Shown here: one piece after another, positions 26,501 to 41,500 of the stretch
Numbering within the stretch: the first letter of the stretch is position 1
Layout: every line of letters starts with the position of its first letter
Source of the DNA: Proteles cristata cristata
Lineage: Eukaryota; Chordata; Mammalia; Carnivora; Hyaenidae
Direction of reading: 5' to 3'
DNA length: 64,000 nt
Assembly: GCA_017311185.1 (NCBI GenBank)
Contig: JAESUZ010002605.1
Location: 496,001 to 560,000 of the forward strand
Notes under the pieces: generated by a model
Told to the model about the DNA's origin: nothing
The model's input: the letters and a program-made list of their open reading frames with translations, nothing else
Database searches by the model: none
Translations under genes and position numbers: made by a program

Positions 26501-29500
26501 AGACTGTTAATGTCAAACTTTATGAATCTAGTTTTCTAGGAATTCTTTAGACTGCCGTGCTTTTATGTAATACTTTTATCATATTCAAAGCCCTGGGGCA
26601 TATCCACTGGTTTTGAAGACTACATAGCAATACATTGAAACTTACTGTCTCTTAAAGAAAAAGAGAGCTCTCTAGCGTGGCTTTAAAAAACAACCTCAGT
26701 CATGAGTATTTTAAGTTTATTCGTACCTGTAGTGTGGGTACTCTCCAGGAGAAGAATTAGAAATAGATTAGGAATCAAGAAGAGAGAACTAACACACCAG
26801 TGTGTATTAGTGTGTAGAATGCCAACTCGGTGTTAGTCATTTTACATACCGTATAATAAAATGATAAGGAAGAAGGACTGGTAACAAAATAACATAAAGA
26901 AAAATCAGTTTAAGTGCATACCACCTAGGTAGCCACAGCTATTAAACACATTCAGATTTATATAAGAATGTTTTCCATACATTCTAATATTATGATTTAC
27001 TGTTTAAGGTGAAATTGAAGTGACTTAAGAATTGCTGCTTAACTTTTAAAGGTACAGTGTAGAACAATCAGTTTTTCATAATTCTGAAGAACAAATTAGG
27101 AATGGCCTTTCAGATTGTTGTGCTGTTAACGTTGTCATCTTTGTTATCCTTAAATTCCAGAGCTGGAAACAGGATTGTTGAAGTATTACCTGAACATCTG
27201 AAACAATTTCAATCCCTTGAAACTTTGGACCTGAGCAGCAATAATATTTCAGAGCTTAAAATTCCCCTTCCACCTCTACAACTCAAATATCTGTAAGTCA
27301 GTTCTTATTTAACAAAAATATTCACCTATGATGAAAATATCATTTAATAATAACAAAAAATCCACTTCAGGATATAATGAAATCTGCCTTTTTTTAAATC
27401 CTGATGTATCAGCCATGTAAGTTTTTATTGATGTGTAATTTGCCCAAATAACCACAATTTTTATTTTGTTGTTGTACTTTTGGATTACAAAAAATTAGAC
27501 ATCTGGGGCACCTGGGTGGCTAAGTCAGTTGGTTGTCTGACTTTGGCTCAGCTCAGTATCTCATTAGTTCAAGCCCTGCATCAGGCTCTGTGTTGACAGC
27601 TCGGAGCCTGGAGCCTCCTTTGGATTCTGTCTCTCTCTGCCATTCCCACCACTTGTGCATGCATATGCATGCTCACTCTTGCTCTCTCTCTCCCTCTATC
27701 TCTCATACACACATAGAAATAGACATTTTAAAAAATATAAACTAAAAAATTTAGACATCCTTTGATAGAAAAAATATGTGGAATTAAAAGTGCTCCTTTG
27801 AAAAAATTAAACCACTCCTTGTTTCATTAATAAATGAGTTTTCTAAAACTTGGATAAGCATCTCTAACAAATTTGTATAACCTTCAGATATTCCAATCCC
27901 TCTTTCCTGAGCAGTGTGTGAACCCTAGCCAGCATTGGTCCACAAGGACCTGAATACTTAATTTTTAAAGTGTCCGTTGTTACAAATGATGGTTAGGTTC
28001 TCTGGACATTATAATACAGAGAATGTTTGTGCTTTAACTTTCCAAAGAACCAGAAAGAGAAGCTCATCTTCAAACCTTTAACAGGTATATCAACAGCAAC
28101 CGGGTCACTTCAATGGAACCTGGGTACTTTGACAGTTTGGCCAACACGCTCCTGGTGTTGAAGCTGAACAGGAACCGAATCTCGGCTCTCCCACCCAAGA
28201 TGTTCAAACTGTCCCAGCTACAACACCTGTAAGTAAAATGTTCTCTTAGATATTGTATCTGCCGCTCTTCTAAACCCTTGGTGTCTGTTGCCTAAAATCC
28301 ACAACGTGGCCCAGCGACTTTAGAAGCAAGAATGTAGCTGTCTTCCCATTGAGAACTGGAGTGGTAGAACTTAGGAAACGCAAAGAGCCTTCGCAGTCAC
28401 CTAGTGCAGACTCCTGCCTGACCGGGCACGTTAGATTGTTACTGAAGGAATGCACAGGGTAGTCACTGAACAGTGTGCACACTGAAGACATCGTGGTGAC
28501 TCTCAACAGCTGTGGTTTATGAGAATAATACCGACAGCTCCAGGAGGCTCTGATAGCTTAAGTGGCTGCAGAGAACTGTCTCGTTAACAGTGGTGGAATG
28601 ATCTGTGAACAGGCTCCTGCAACATAATGGTTTTCAACCCTGGCTGCACATTATAGACACCAGGGAACTTTTAAAACTCTCAGTGTCCAGGCCACACCCT
28701 AGACCAATTATAATAGACCAGGCTTTGGTAATTTTTAAAACTCTCCAGGTGACTCGTGTGCAACCAGGGTTGAAAAGGACTGCCTTAAAGAGAAGGCATT
28801 AAACATAAAAAGAATCGTCAAAGAGAATAACCAGCTTTTGTAAGCAAGCTAAGCTTGACGGCCCTGCCCCTGAAATAGACCTCAGGTTTTAACATTATAT
28901 TCAGTATCCTTACTCTGGATACTTTAGAAACAAATATACTGTGTAGATGACCATTTAGAAATTAAAGTGTAGTCTAGTTTCAGTATGTCATTATTCTAAA
29001 AATACATCACACATTTCAGAAAGAAATGTCCTCACTGCTGATAAATCAGAATTCTTCTCACTAAAAATGTTTAGAAATTTAAAACATTCTATGTAATTTT
29101 TAATACCAGCTGGTTTAACTGTATTGTAGTAATATCGCATTTTATTACTAACTCCAGAATTTGTCATATAAGCTGTTTAACTGTTATATCCAACGCAGTG
29201 AACTGAACCGAAACAAGATTAGAAACGTGGATGGGCTCACATTCCAAGGGCTTGGTTCTCTGAAGTCTCTGAAAATGCAAAGAAATGGAGTAACAAAACT
29301 TATGGATGGAGCTTTTTGGGGGCTGAGCAACATGGAAATCTTGTAAGTGTGGCTTATCATATAATTCCTGCTTAGGTTAGTACGTTCATGGAGTGCTCAG
29401 TGAACATGCAGTAGCTTTATTTGAAATCCTATGTTAAAATCTCACAATTTACAATCTTATAATACCCAGTTTTGTTTCAGGTAATGTGACTGAGAATTTA

Positions 29501-32500
29501 GAAGCACATGGCATTTTTGGCCAATGTCTTTATATCACAGAAGCTAAACATCTTGTAACAATAGGAATATGTAATAGGTTGTAATCATATGTCTCCTTTG
29601 AAAAGCCCAGATAATGGACTTTTGATCCTGCTTTTGATTCTTATTGTAAATGTAGGCAGCTGGACCATAACAACCTAACAGAAATTACCAAAGGCTGGCT
29701 TTACGGCTTGCTGATGCTGCAGGAACTTCATCTCAGCCAAAATGCCATCAACAGGATCAGCCCTGATGCCTGGGAGTTCTGCCAGAAACTCAGTGAGCTG
29801 TGAGTTGCCTTTTACTCTCCCCAGGTGTGAGAGCCGGGATCATGCCAGAGCATGAGCTTCTTACCACTGATCTGTGACATTTTCATAACAGAGTTTCCAA
29901 GGTGACAGCTATTTTCACATGCAACCTAGTCATATTTGTGTTGTGATAAGTTGAAGCCAACTCTGCTGTTTGACTTCTGGGGCACATGGGCTAAATCAGT
30001 GACGGTCATTTTCAAATAAAGAGAATTTTTTTAATTACTAGGATTAGAAATGATGTTTACCTGGGTATTATTAAGAAGGCAGCATGTTAAAATAAGAATT
30101 ATTGTGGTTACTTGTATTACCTGTCGTTTAGAAAACAAGTCATTGTGTTGAATTGTAAAATAAAAGCTGTTATTTGTTTTTTATTTTCTGTTTTTACAGG
30201 GACCTAACTTTCAATCACTTATCGAGGTTGGATGATTCAAGCTTCCTGGGCCTAAGTTTACTAAATACACTGCACATTGGGAATAACAAAGTCAGCTACA
30301 TTGCTGATTGTGCCTTCCGGGGGCTTTCCAGTTTAAAGACTTTGTAAGTTACACATTTTGCTCTCCATACGTGTACCTAATTGGTTCCTAAATGTGCCCA
30401 CTTTTCTCCAAGCAGATTTCCTTTGTTGTGAAGGAAATATATACAGCCTCAGAAGGAGTGTCTTAATCTTTCCCAGATCAGTTTGATTAAAATAGGTCCA
30501 TTTCATCCATATGTGTTTCTTAGAGGGATTAAAAAGGACAATGATCAGATTGGTTTGATGATTACACTTAGCCTTCTCAGGATCTCCAGGAAGCTGGTAA
30601 CTGCTCAAAAGGGAAACAATTGTAAACCCACTGATTTTTCTTTATAAAAACGCAGATTAGAAATTACCCAGAGCAAAAAGATCTAAAAGGGCAGCAAAGG
30701 AAGATAGATGCCTGTTTATCATACAAGTTATATCCAAACTTGATCCCTCTCCTAAGAGAAAGAAGAGAAAATTTTGGATTAATTGACCTTAGAAAAATCT
30801 CTGCAGTGTTCATTTTAATGTTGTGCAATGGGCTTTTGGTTTTTGCACTGTCAGAAATTTTTGCTCTGTTCACTATTTGAAGCATGACATAATTGAAAGA
30901 CATGCTGTGTGCTTTGGCCAACTCCTGCTTATGTGGTTGGTGGTTTTAAAGTTTAATGTATTTTTCAGACTGTTCAGGTCTTTGAGAATGTAGTCATCTT
31001 GATAGAGGAATTAATAGGACAGAGTCAACTGTCCTGATTTTGGGCAAAAAAAAAAAAAAAAAAAACTTAAAATGTTGTTGAGAGAGTAGGACAGGGAGAA
31101 AGTTTTCTATTGTTTCGAAAGGGGTGGAGATGATGTGGGGGATTATGAGGAATTTATTACAAATTACATGCCACCTGGGTGGTGATCTTAGCTTTCTGAG
31201 CGTATCTCTAAGGGGAGTGCTTGTTTCTTGTGTTAATACCTGGTACCAGTTTTAGTAACATCTCTTTTAATAATTAGGGATCTGAAGAACAATGAAATTT
31301 CCTGGACTATTGAAGACATGAACGGTGCTTTCTCTGGGCTTGACAAACTAAGGCGGCTGTGAGTGGGATTTGTTTGCTTCATGTTTGCCTCACTTTCTGA
31401 CCTACACTTTCACTGAAGTCCAGTCCAGGTTCACATTTGAGAGAGTTTAGAACTAAAGGCATTTTCTGGTTGCTTCCCTTGGTCATTTCCCCAAATGAGT
31501 CTTGTTACACAAGATGGATATTAGTTAGCTTTTCTTCCTTGAGATAGTGGTTTTGCTCAACACTTCGGTGAGTTGTAACTTATTTAAATATCTAGATAAG
31601 AGTGTTAACTTGTTTTGAGTGTTTAGGCTCTTGGGATTATCATTATGTAAAATTAACATGCTTGCTAAGTCTGCCATTTTGAAATGTTCACAGTTGTATT
31701 CTGCTCACAGAAGTGTTGAAGTGGAGTGATCCAGTGTCCACTGATAATACTGCAGTAGGTTCCAAGCAGTACAAGAGAAACACATGCTTCTGTTTAGCCT
31801 TAAAGTGGTCTTGTAGATAGCCAGATTCTCCATTTTAAGCTTTCAAGTTGAACTCCCTATCTCCCTAAGCTTCTGTGGATGATGAAAGTGTCCATGGGGA
31901 GGAAAGATAAAGAGAAGATCTCCACTATTATCTGCTTTACTGCTTATAGTTCTTGACACCATTTATGTGGAAGAAAGTTGCTACCTCTTCCTAAAAAGGC
32001 TCAAAACCACTGCTTTGGGGTGCCTGCGTGGCTCAGTTGGTTGAGCATCTGACTTCTGATCAGGTCATGATCTCACGGTTCGTGGGTTCGAGCCCCACAT
32101 CAGGCTCTGCTGACAGCTCAGAGTCTGGACTTTGTCTTCAAATTCTGTGTCTCCCTCTTTCTCTGCCCTTCCCTCACTCATGCTATCTCTCTCTCTCTCT
32201 CTCTCTCTCTCAAAAATAAATAAAACATTAAAAAAAGTTTTTTTAAATCACCACTTTAATTTAACTGCCAGAGTAACTTATTGGATATCTATTTTTGTGG
32301 CGTTTGCTACTAAATGCTTTGAGACCATGATGAAGTGGATTACTGAAATAGATGACATGGATGCATTTTTACAGGATACATTATTTAATTGAAGAAAATA
32401 GAATTATTCACAAATGATTCTAAAAGCAGTTCTTTGCATGAGAATCCCATCCTCAAATGGCTTTAACTGTTCCAATGTAATTTTTTTTTTTCCAGAATAC

Positions 32501-35500
32501 TCCAGGGGAACCGGATTCGATCTATTACCAAAAAAGCCTTTACTGGTTTGGACGCATTAGAGCATCTGTGAGTGTCTGGAATTTAGTTACCCTAAGGGGG
32601 TTCTGAGATGGTTATCTATGTATGTGTCATGAAAGATAAAGTAGAATGTAATTTCATTGGCATCCTTTCTGTAGCATAAAGTATATTTACACATTTGCTT
32701 GTACTCTACCCATTTATCTACCTGTCTGTATCTATGTAGAAGTATAGAGAGAGAGATTTTCCTTTTCATTTGAGGGTATTGTTACACATTAGTAGATTTT
32801 CTTTTAGTTATTTTTCTAAAGTAGTGACATATTTAATTTTCAAAAATTTACCATTTATTATATACTTACTATACATCAGGCATTATGCCAGGTATTTATG
32901 TATATTCTCATTTAATCCTCAAAACTATTCAGGAGCACCTCTAATTGAGCATCTCTTGATTTTGGCTCAGCCCCTGATCCCAGGGTCATGAGATTGAGCC
33001 CTACATCAGGCTCCGCGCTGAGCATGGAGCCTACTTAACATTCTCTCTCTTCCTCTGTCCCTCTCCCTTGCTTGCCCTCTCTCTAAGAAAAGAAAACTGT
33101 TGAATAGCTATTATTACCTTTTTTTTTAAGTAAAGAAATGGAGGCTCAGAGTGTCCATGGATTCCATTGAACAGTTAAGAGGGTGACTTGCATTTTAAAG
33201 ATTAAAAAAGGCAATTACCTGAGGTCATTAGGAGTGACATTAGGAGAGTAATAACACTACTTAGAGCCTTTTATTAGTTTGTTGTTGTGGTTAATTGTAA
33301 AGCATACGGTCCATTGTCCACCTTTGTTCTTTCTCTTGTTCCATTTTGCTACCAACCCATCAGCTAGCAATTGAGAGAAGTAGGACTCAAACCAGGGCTG
33401 CCTCCATGTAGGCGTCCCCTGTGCTATACGATGTCTCGCCTCCACGAGCTCTGCACCATCTCCTCTTAGCATCTCCTGGCACACAGTTTTGAAATGACAT
33501 TCAGGGGCCCACCTGTTTCTAGCCACTAGGAGGGCAAGCTAGCCACCCTTGATAGGAGTTAAAACCTGCATGAGCACTAAACCAACTAGCTTCTTACAAC
33601 TGGATCTGTGTTGTATACTTGTCTGCAAAAGTACAAAGTAGTATCAGATACCTCCATTCTTCTAGGGAATGTGTGTAGCCAAAAGGGTTAGTACCTATTG
33701 ACGTGGACAAAACACCTCCTAATTTGCAACACACTTGGTTGTACCCGCATTTGCACTGTGTGTGGAGAGAAGGTTTCGCCATTATCCGTGACTCCCTCCT
33801 TGTCTTCTGACTCACTTGTTAGTTTGAGGGAGGTTGGGATGGCTAGCCACATTGACAGAAACAGTTTGGGCTGGAGGAGGGTGATTCTGCAAAGTAAAAT
33901 TTGGAAGGGCAGACCAGTGTTGCTGGACTTTTGAAACAAATTATTTTCACAGGGAAACTAGCCAAAGGGCTTGTCATCTGACCCATTCCATTTCTGGGAA
34001 AGTGGAATTAGTGGATCAGTGGAGTGTTAACCTCGGCTTCAGCTTTCTAAGCCGCCTTGACTCTCCCAGCCTCTTTCTCTGCCCATGTTTGGTACCTTCA
34101 CTCTGTCCTCTGTTGCCCCTCATTCGTCTCCTTCAAAATCCTTTTTGTATACTCTGACCCCATAAAGAAAACCAGAGTAGTAATCGTTGTGGAGAGTGTT
34201 TTAATTCAAACTGCTTGTAGGTACTAGTTAAAAATAAAGTCAGCCTAGAATATTCTCTGGTTTTATTAACGCCCTGCCCAGAGTGTGTTACAGCAAAAGT
34301 GCATCTCGTCCGAACACCAGGCCATCTCTAGCGATGACCCATGTGTTGCAGGTGGGCTACTAAGAGCAGAGGTTTTGAAATTGAAAATAATTGAGTTTAC
34401 ATCTTAGCAGTGCCTTTCATGCTGAACAAGGTAGTAACACCGTGTTCTTTTGGGTTGCTGTGAGGAGTAAATGTTAACTCATTTAACCCAGTGCATGTCA
34501 TAGAAAGGATTTTATACATGATAGGTCTTTTAAAAAGCATAGCTATGAAAAATTTTAGATGTATATTTAAAAGTTACTCTCAGTTACTAACTTGAATAAT
34601 GAGAAACCATAAAATAACACAGCTGAACAAACCATGTAACTATAAAAAAAAATACAGCAGAACAGCTTAGGCCCTTATGAGTCAAATAACCTGTGCATAA
34701 TGACATAGAGCAAATCTCTTTTACTATAACAGAACCTACCTCTGATACAAATAGGTATTCTTTCATCCAAATTTCATGTCCTTTTGGAGTCACACGGTTT
34801 GTACATTTTAGCACGTGGAGGGGTTTGGTGAATGAGCCGTGTGTGCCCAGCCTTTCCCTGAGGCATGTGATGACCATAATTCACTCTAATGTATTTGATT
34901 TGATTGTTTTCAGAGACCTGAGTGACAACGCAATCATGTCATTACAAGGCAATGCATTTTCACAAATGAAGAAACTTCAGCAGCTGTAAGCTTTTCTTTT
35001 CCTTCCAAGAGTTTCAAATAAAATATGGCAGAGGGAGCTCTTGTGAGGCATGCCATCCTAGATCATGTGCCTATAAAAAGTGTCTAGCATGTTCTTAACA
35101 TCACTTAATTTTTATCCCAGAAAGTAAAGGCAGTTGGTTATTTGTTCCCTTTATCGAAGAAGAGTGTCTTTTTGTTTCTGTTATGAACCTGTGATGTACA
35201 TTTGTGAGACCTAATTGCAGGGCGATGCAGACCCGATAACAGGTTTTCAATAGTGACGGGTTTTTGATGTAACTCAGCCCTTCTCCCTCTGTGGGTCGGT
35301 AAGAACAAACAGCATAGGCGCTAATACGTTTCTTATGTTTTAAGGTAGACTAGAGTATTTATTGCATAGGGTGTGTGTATTTGGTTTTCACAATCATTGC
35401 TTTGTTAATATTTACTTGAGTTAGTTTTCTTGTAGAATCTGCATCTCATATAAAACAAATTGAATGTAATTACTCTCCTCAGGCATCTAAATACATCAAG

Positions 35501-38500
35501 CCTTTTGTGCGATTGCCAGCTAAAATGGCTCCCACAGTGGGTGGCAGAAAACAACTTTCAGAGCTTTGTGAATGCCAGTTGCGCCCATCCTCAGCTGCTA
35601 AAAGGAAGAAGTATTTTTGCTGTTAGCCCAGATGGCTTTGTGTGCGGTGAGTGTGCCTGTTGCTTCTTTCTTGTTCCTTTTTCCCTCCAGCTAATAAGTT
35701 TATGTCCCCTCTCTCTCTCTTTTTTTTTAATATTTATTTATTTTGAGAAAGAGTGCAAGTAGGGGAGGTGCAGGGAGAGAGGGAGAGAATCCGAAGCAGG
35801 CTCCAGGCTCTCAGAGCTGTCAGCACAGAGCTCAACGCAGGGCTTGAGCTCATGAGCTGTGAGATCATGACCTGTGCTGAATGAAGTCAGATGCTTAACC
35901 GACTGGGCCATCTAGGGGGCCCCTAAGCTTCTATTCTCTTAATGAAGCTTTTATGTCTGCTGAGGTAGATTAACATGGTCTATAGTGTGCTGATAATTTC
36001 ACTGTTACAGATGAGAGTTTTCCAGAATGTCTTTGTTTTGACATAAGGGTAGTTTGATGGAAAGAGCAGGACATGGGGTATTGGGAGAATTGAAGGGGGG
36101 GTCAGGGACAGCCCTCCTGCTTCCCTAAATCTCAGTCTCTATGTCTGTGAAATGGTAACTCTCTGGACTGCCCTTCCCAACCCTGGGGTTGTTGAGAAGC
36201 TGAACCTAACCCCTGTGTAAATGCTGTGTATTAGGGGTAAAAAGAGAAAAATTATCAGCTCATGATTGATAGGCCACTAACGATTTTGCTCCCAGTGGGT
36301 AAAGCACTGTAAGGAATAGAAAGCTTGAATTTATTATAAATAAACATGAGGTCCATTGTTGTAGCATCTGAGAATCTCAGTGCCGGAAATCTCATACCTC
36401 ACATAGCTAGTCAGGAGATCAGATCAAAACCCAGGTTCTCATCTCCCTGGTGCAGGCTTCTGTCTACTACATCACACTGCTGTTTACTATTCACTGCCAT
36501 GGAAACCTTCATAAAAATAAATGTGCATATAGAACACGAAATCAACGTTTGCTTAAATTTTAGCATGTGTGTTAAGATATTACAGAACCTAATTTTACAT
36601 TGGCCTTTAAAAATTTTATTTGAAACTGCTTTGCCTACGATTGTTTAGTCAAGTACAAGAAAAATATATTTTTTTAGGTTGCAGCATTAAACAGTGCCAA
36701 CGGTTTCTGGAAATAAAATGTCTAATGTAGCTTTTGGATCTAAATAAGCTTTTGGCACTCATCTAGAAGGGCCTGAGCCATGCCTTTCCCATGGTGCTTA
36801 TTTCACAGTTCTCTAGTCTCAAGATAGGGACTCAGATACTTTGAGACATACATATGGTATCCTTAGATTTTTCTATCACTCCTTCCATTGTGGATCTAAA
36901 CATTGATTTACCAAGAAGAAACCATCCTGATTACAGCATGGTATTTAAAGTGAGCAGCATTGGGAGAGCATTCCCTCCCCCCATTCACACACATGCACGT
37001 GCAGACACATAGGCCCACAGTCTGTCTGTCTCTCTCTCTCACAGACACACACACACACACGAGTTCTTTTTCTTTTTTTTTTTCTTTTTTATAGTTTATT
37101 TTTGAGACAGAGACAGAGCATGAGCAGGGGAGGGGAGGGGCAAAGAGAGGGAGACACAGAATCTGAAACAGGCTCCAGGCTCTGAGCTAGCTGTCAACAC
37201 AGAGCCCGATGCAGGGCTCGAACCCACGAACCGTGAGATCATGACCTGAGCTGAAGTCAGACGCTTAACCGACTGAGCCACCCAGGCGCCCCACGAGTTA
37301 TTTTTCTAGAGCACCCAAGTAATACATTTCAGTAGATCCAAGCTATTTTCCTTCTGGGTTTAGACCATCTCCAAGAGACTTCAGTTTAAGAAGGTAACTT
37401 TTCCAAACAGTAACAGAGAGCTAAAAATAACTACTTGGAATGAAAGAGTTGCTCGGCTCTAATTATAATGTAGTTCTGACAGGGAAGCACAGCGGCCTGA
37501 TTCATTGTCCGCCCGAAACCCCAGGCTGAAGCCAGGGTCTCGCAGGAAGTTTGGGAAATGCTTTTTCTTTCACTGCAGGATTATTTTTTTTCTGCTCGGT
37601 CGAAAAATTACTGCTTTTTAATATGGGTTCTGTCTTTAGTAAATTGGTTGTTAATTGCCGTCTGTAGTGATTTCTTAATTTTGCTGCTGCTTATTCGTGG
37701 GTAACATGGAAAAAAATTGCACTTCGCAATAGGAGCATTTAAATATGATCCATGAACCTGCAAGTTTCTTAACTGATTTCTTCTTGTATTTATATATATA
37801 TAAAAAAAAAACACAAGCGGCCTGGGATAAACTATATTCCAAAATAGCAGTCTCCTTACAGTTAATGACTGGTAAATAAGTTTCAGTCTCTACTTGAAAT
37901 GAATGAATTAGTTTATAAACCCTCTCCCCAGCCATTATTTCAACACTAGGACTGTTAGCCCATCTATGAAACATATACAAAGGGTAAAACCTAAGCCCTC
38001 ATTTATTTTGACTTTCTTGGTATTAAAAACCAAGTAGCATTTGGACTCTGGAGCCTTAAAATTGTGTTGTATCCTCCTCTCCATTTTGAACAGATGATTT
38101 TCCTAAACCCCAGATCACGGTTCAGCCAGAAACACAGTCAGCAATAAAAGGCTCCAATTTGAGTTTTATCTGCTCAGCCGCCAGCAGCAGTGATTCTCCG
38201 ATGACTTTTGCTTGGAAAAAAGACAATGAACTACTGCACGATGCTGAAATGGAAAATTACGCACACCTGCGGGCCCAAGGTGGCGAGGTGATGGAGTACA
38301 CCACCATTCTCCGGCTGCGCAACGTGGAGTTCACCAATGAGGGGAAATACCAGTGTGTCATCTCCAATCACTTTGGTTCATCCTACTCTGTCAAAGCCAA
38401 GCTCACAGTAAATAGTATGTGATCTGACTTTTCCTTTTGCATTTAGAGACCCCTAAACGATTTGGTTTTCTCTTACTCCTGACCCTGTCTTCTGCCCAAA

Positions 38501-41500
38501 GTTCCTCACCTAACCCTTTCTCTTATTCTCCATAAAATTAAGATTCTTAGCATCTACACAAGCAGTTCATTATATTGAGGACCCCATCGTGGCGGGTAAC
38601 ACCGAGATGAACCAAACACTTTTTGCTCTCCTGGGAGTTCACAATGTATTAGTTTCTTTCTTTTTTTTAACATTGCTTCAGTGTTTATTTTTTGAGAGAA
38701 GAAGAGCACTGGGGCATAAGCTGGGAAGGGGCAGAGAGGGAGGGAGACACAGAGTCTGAAGCAGGCTCCAGGCTCTGAGCTGTCAGCACAGAGCCCAACA
38801 CAGGACTCAGACTCACTGAGCCAAACTTTGATGCTTAACTGTGTCCAGGCAGTGGAGGGGCAGAGGGAGAGAGAGAGTTCCAAGCAGGCCCCATGCTGAG
38901 TCCAATGCAGGGCTTGATCCTAAGACCCTGGATCATGACCTGAGTCCAAATCAAGAGTCAGACACTCAACCAACGGAGCCACCCAGACACCCCAACAATA
39001 TATTAGTCTGATGTGGGGAGGCCATGATGTATACTGTTAGAGCATTTCACCTTTAATTCCGAAGTCTGGGTTTGAATCCTACAACTCATGCTTATAGCTG
39101 TGTAACTCTTAGCAAGTTACTTACCCTTTCTGTGCTTCCATTTACACATATTTTCCCCCATATCTTTCAGTTAGGAATAATGGTATCTACCTTACAGAGA
39201 GGTGTGATCATCATTAAATAAAATAATTGGTGCAGAGAACTTAGCAGAATATGTAGAATATGGTGAATGCTCACTAAAGGCAATAAGTATTAGCTGGTGT
39301 TAGTAAAAATATGTAATTGCTTTTTGTGACTGGTATACATTTTTATGACTGGAGCCTTACCACTTTATCATTTAATCATTTGTACTTTCTGTGGTAGGAG
39401 ATTTTTTTTATACATTAATGTATCCATGCCACAAATGAGTGCTGAGGCCTAACACAACAATTTTGAGTTTAAAATTGTAGGACAAAACATAGGAGGGACT
39501 TAAAAAAAAAAAAAGAGGATGAAAAAGAATGGTCAGAGTTCAAAGAGATTAATTGATTTGCCCAGGATCTCACAGATGATTACTGAAGAAACTGAAAAGT
39601 ATCTTGAAAATAGCAGAAAGACCTTCAGTCTGACCATCAGGTGACCTGTGATTCGGCCTGACTTCATCATTTCTATGCCTGCGTAACCTTGAGGGGATGT
39701 CTTCATTTTAGATTCCTTATCTTGCAATCAGAACGTTTTTTAATATATATTAACTTTGTCAGGGGCATTTGTAGGTATATATTAAAAAACAAAAAACCAG
39801 AATGGAAATGAACACCTAAAACTCCATAGCGATGATACCCATATTCTTTATCCGATTTCAGTGCTTCCTTCCTTCACCAAGACCCCCATGGACCTCACCA
39901 TCCGAGCGGGGGCCATGGCACGTCTGGAGTGTGCTGCCCTGGGGCATCCGGCCCCACAGATAGCCTGGCAGAAGGACGGGGGCACAGACTTCCCTGCCGC
40001 AAGGGAGAGACGCATGCATGTTATGCCTGAGGACGATGTGTTCTTTATCGTGGATGTGAAGATAGAGGACATTGGAGTCTATAGCTGCACAGCTCAGAAC
40101 AGCGCCGGAAGCATTTCTGCAAATGCAACTCTGACTGTCCTGGGTAAGTGGCTGTAGTCAGGTTCCGTGATCCAAATTAATCTTAAGGATACTAGCTCAC
40201 CCAGAGGCCCTAAGTATCACAAGTTATAAGGGGGAGAGGTAATCCGTAAGACACTGCCTTTCCTTAGAGAGAACAAATGGCTTCTCGGGAGCTTGAAGTC
40301 CGGAGTATGTTACATCTTCAGGCCTGTGGCCAGAGAGATGAATCTGCTTCTTCCGTTCCAAGGGGAGGGGAAAAGTAAATGCTTGATACTTCCTCTTTTT
40401 GCAGGAGTCACCTTTTCCTCTGCTCTCCTCTTCCTATTGCCCAGTTTCTACCAATAATCTTAACACTATAAAAAATATTTTAAAAAAACACACATAAGCA
40501 GATTGGGAAGGACATACTCTCTTTTCATGGCCTGCGCTGCCATTCTGGAAATCAGAGTGTATCTTTTACCTTTTGCCAAAACAGGAGCTTTTTAAACTTG
40601 TGGACATGTTAACCATTTGTGTATCTTTGAAAGAGTTGAGTGAAGTAACCTATGGACACCAGATAATAAAAATACTTTCATAATTTAAATATAGGTTTGG
40701 ACATCTAGTACTAGAAAGTTTCCCTTTAAAAAATTTAAACGTTCTGGTTTCTTTCATCCATCAACACAACTCCCCTCCCCCCCTCTTAAAATTATTTTTA
40801 TACATTTTCTGTTTCGAAGAAATGTCTGACATGTTTCACATTGCCCTTCTCCCACCATTCCCAGTCTTGCCAAGAGTGAGAGAGATTGAGATTTGGAAAA
40901 TAGCAAATATTATCCTTAGCAGGTGTCATAATAAATGACAGCCAAATAATGGAATGAAACCCCAAATGTTGTATATACATTTAGGCTCTTCAAGAAGTGT
41001 ACACATTAAGTTGTGGAAGCATATGTTAGGTTCCAATTTTAGTAAATTCAACTAGTGGGTCTTCTGCTATGCAAAACCTAATTTCATTTAGCTTAAAAGC
41101 ATAACTTGCCGTTTCAGAAACGCCATCATTTTTACGGCCCCTGCTAGACCGAACCGTAACCAAGGGAGAAACAGCCGTCCTGCAGTGTATCGCTGGGGGC
41201 AGCCCTCCTCCCAAATTGAACTGGACTAAGGATGACAGCCCCTTGGTGGTCACCGAAAGGCACTTTTTTGCAGCAGGCAACCAGCTGCTGATCATTGTGG
41301 ACTCTGACGTCAGCGATGCTGGGAAGTACACGTGTGAAATGTCTAATACCCTCGGCACCGAGAGAGGCAATGTGCGCCTTAGTGTGATCCCCACTCCCAC
41401 CTGTGACTCCCCTCAGATGACCGCCTCGTCATTGGACGATGACGGATGGGCCACCGTGGGCGTCGTGATCATAGCAGTGGTTTGCTGTGTGGTGGGCACA

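Larger units (their letters stand above)
2849..27160 (+). other. LRIG3 intron 3 (24.3 kb)
   Basis: The largest intron in the window, over half of the gene span seen here. It holds most of the intronic SINEs, three L1 relics, L2, MIR and MER5A pieces and a hairpin, which are listed separately. The stretches 2849-5600, 10390-11190, 20660-21700 and 23180-26300 show nothing I can recognise apart from occasional ancient-repeat-like fragments. No coding ORF with family similarity was seen. Confidence 0.85.

Noticed and set aside
27102..27160. An ATG start for a separate short LRR protein before exon 4
   Set aside because: The region is the open end of intron 3. The acceptor tccag at 27156-27160 and the LRR frame continuing from exon 3 show that exon 4 is internal.
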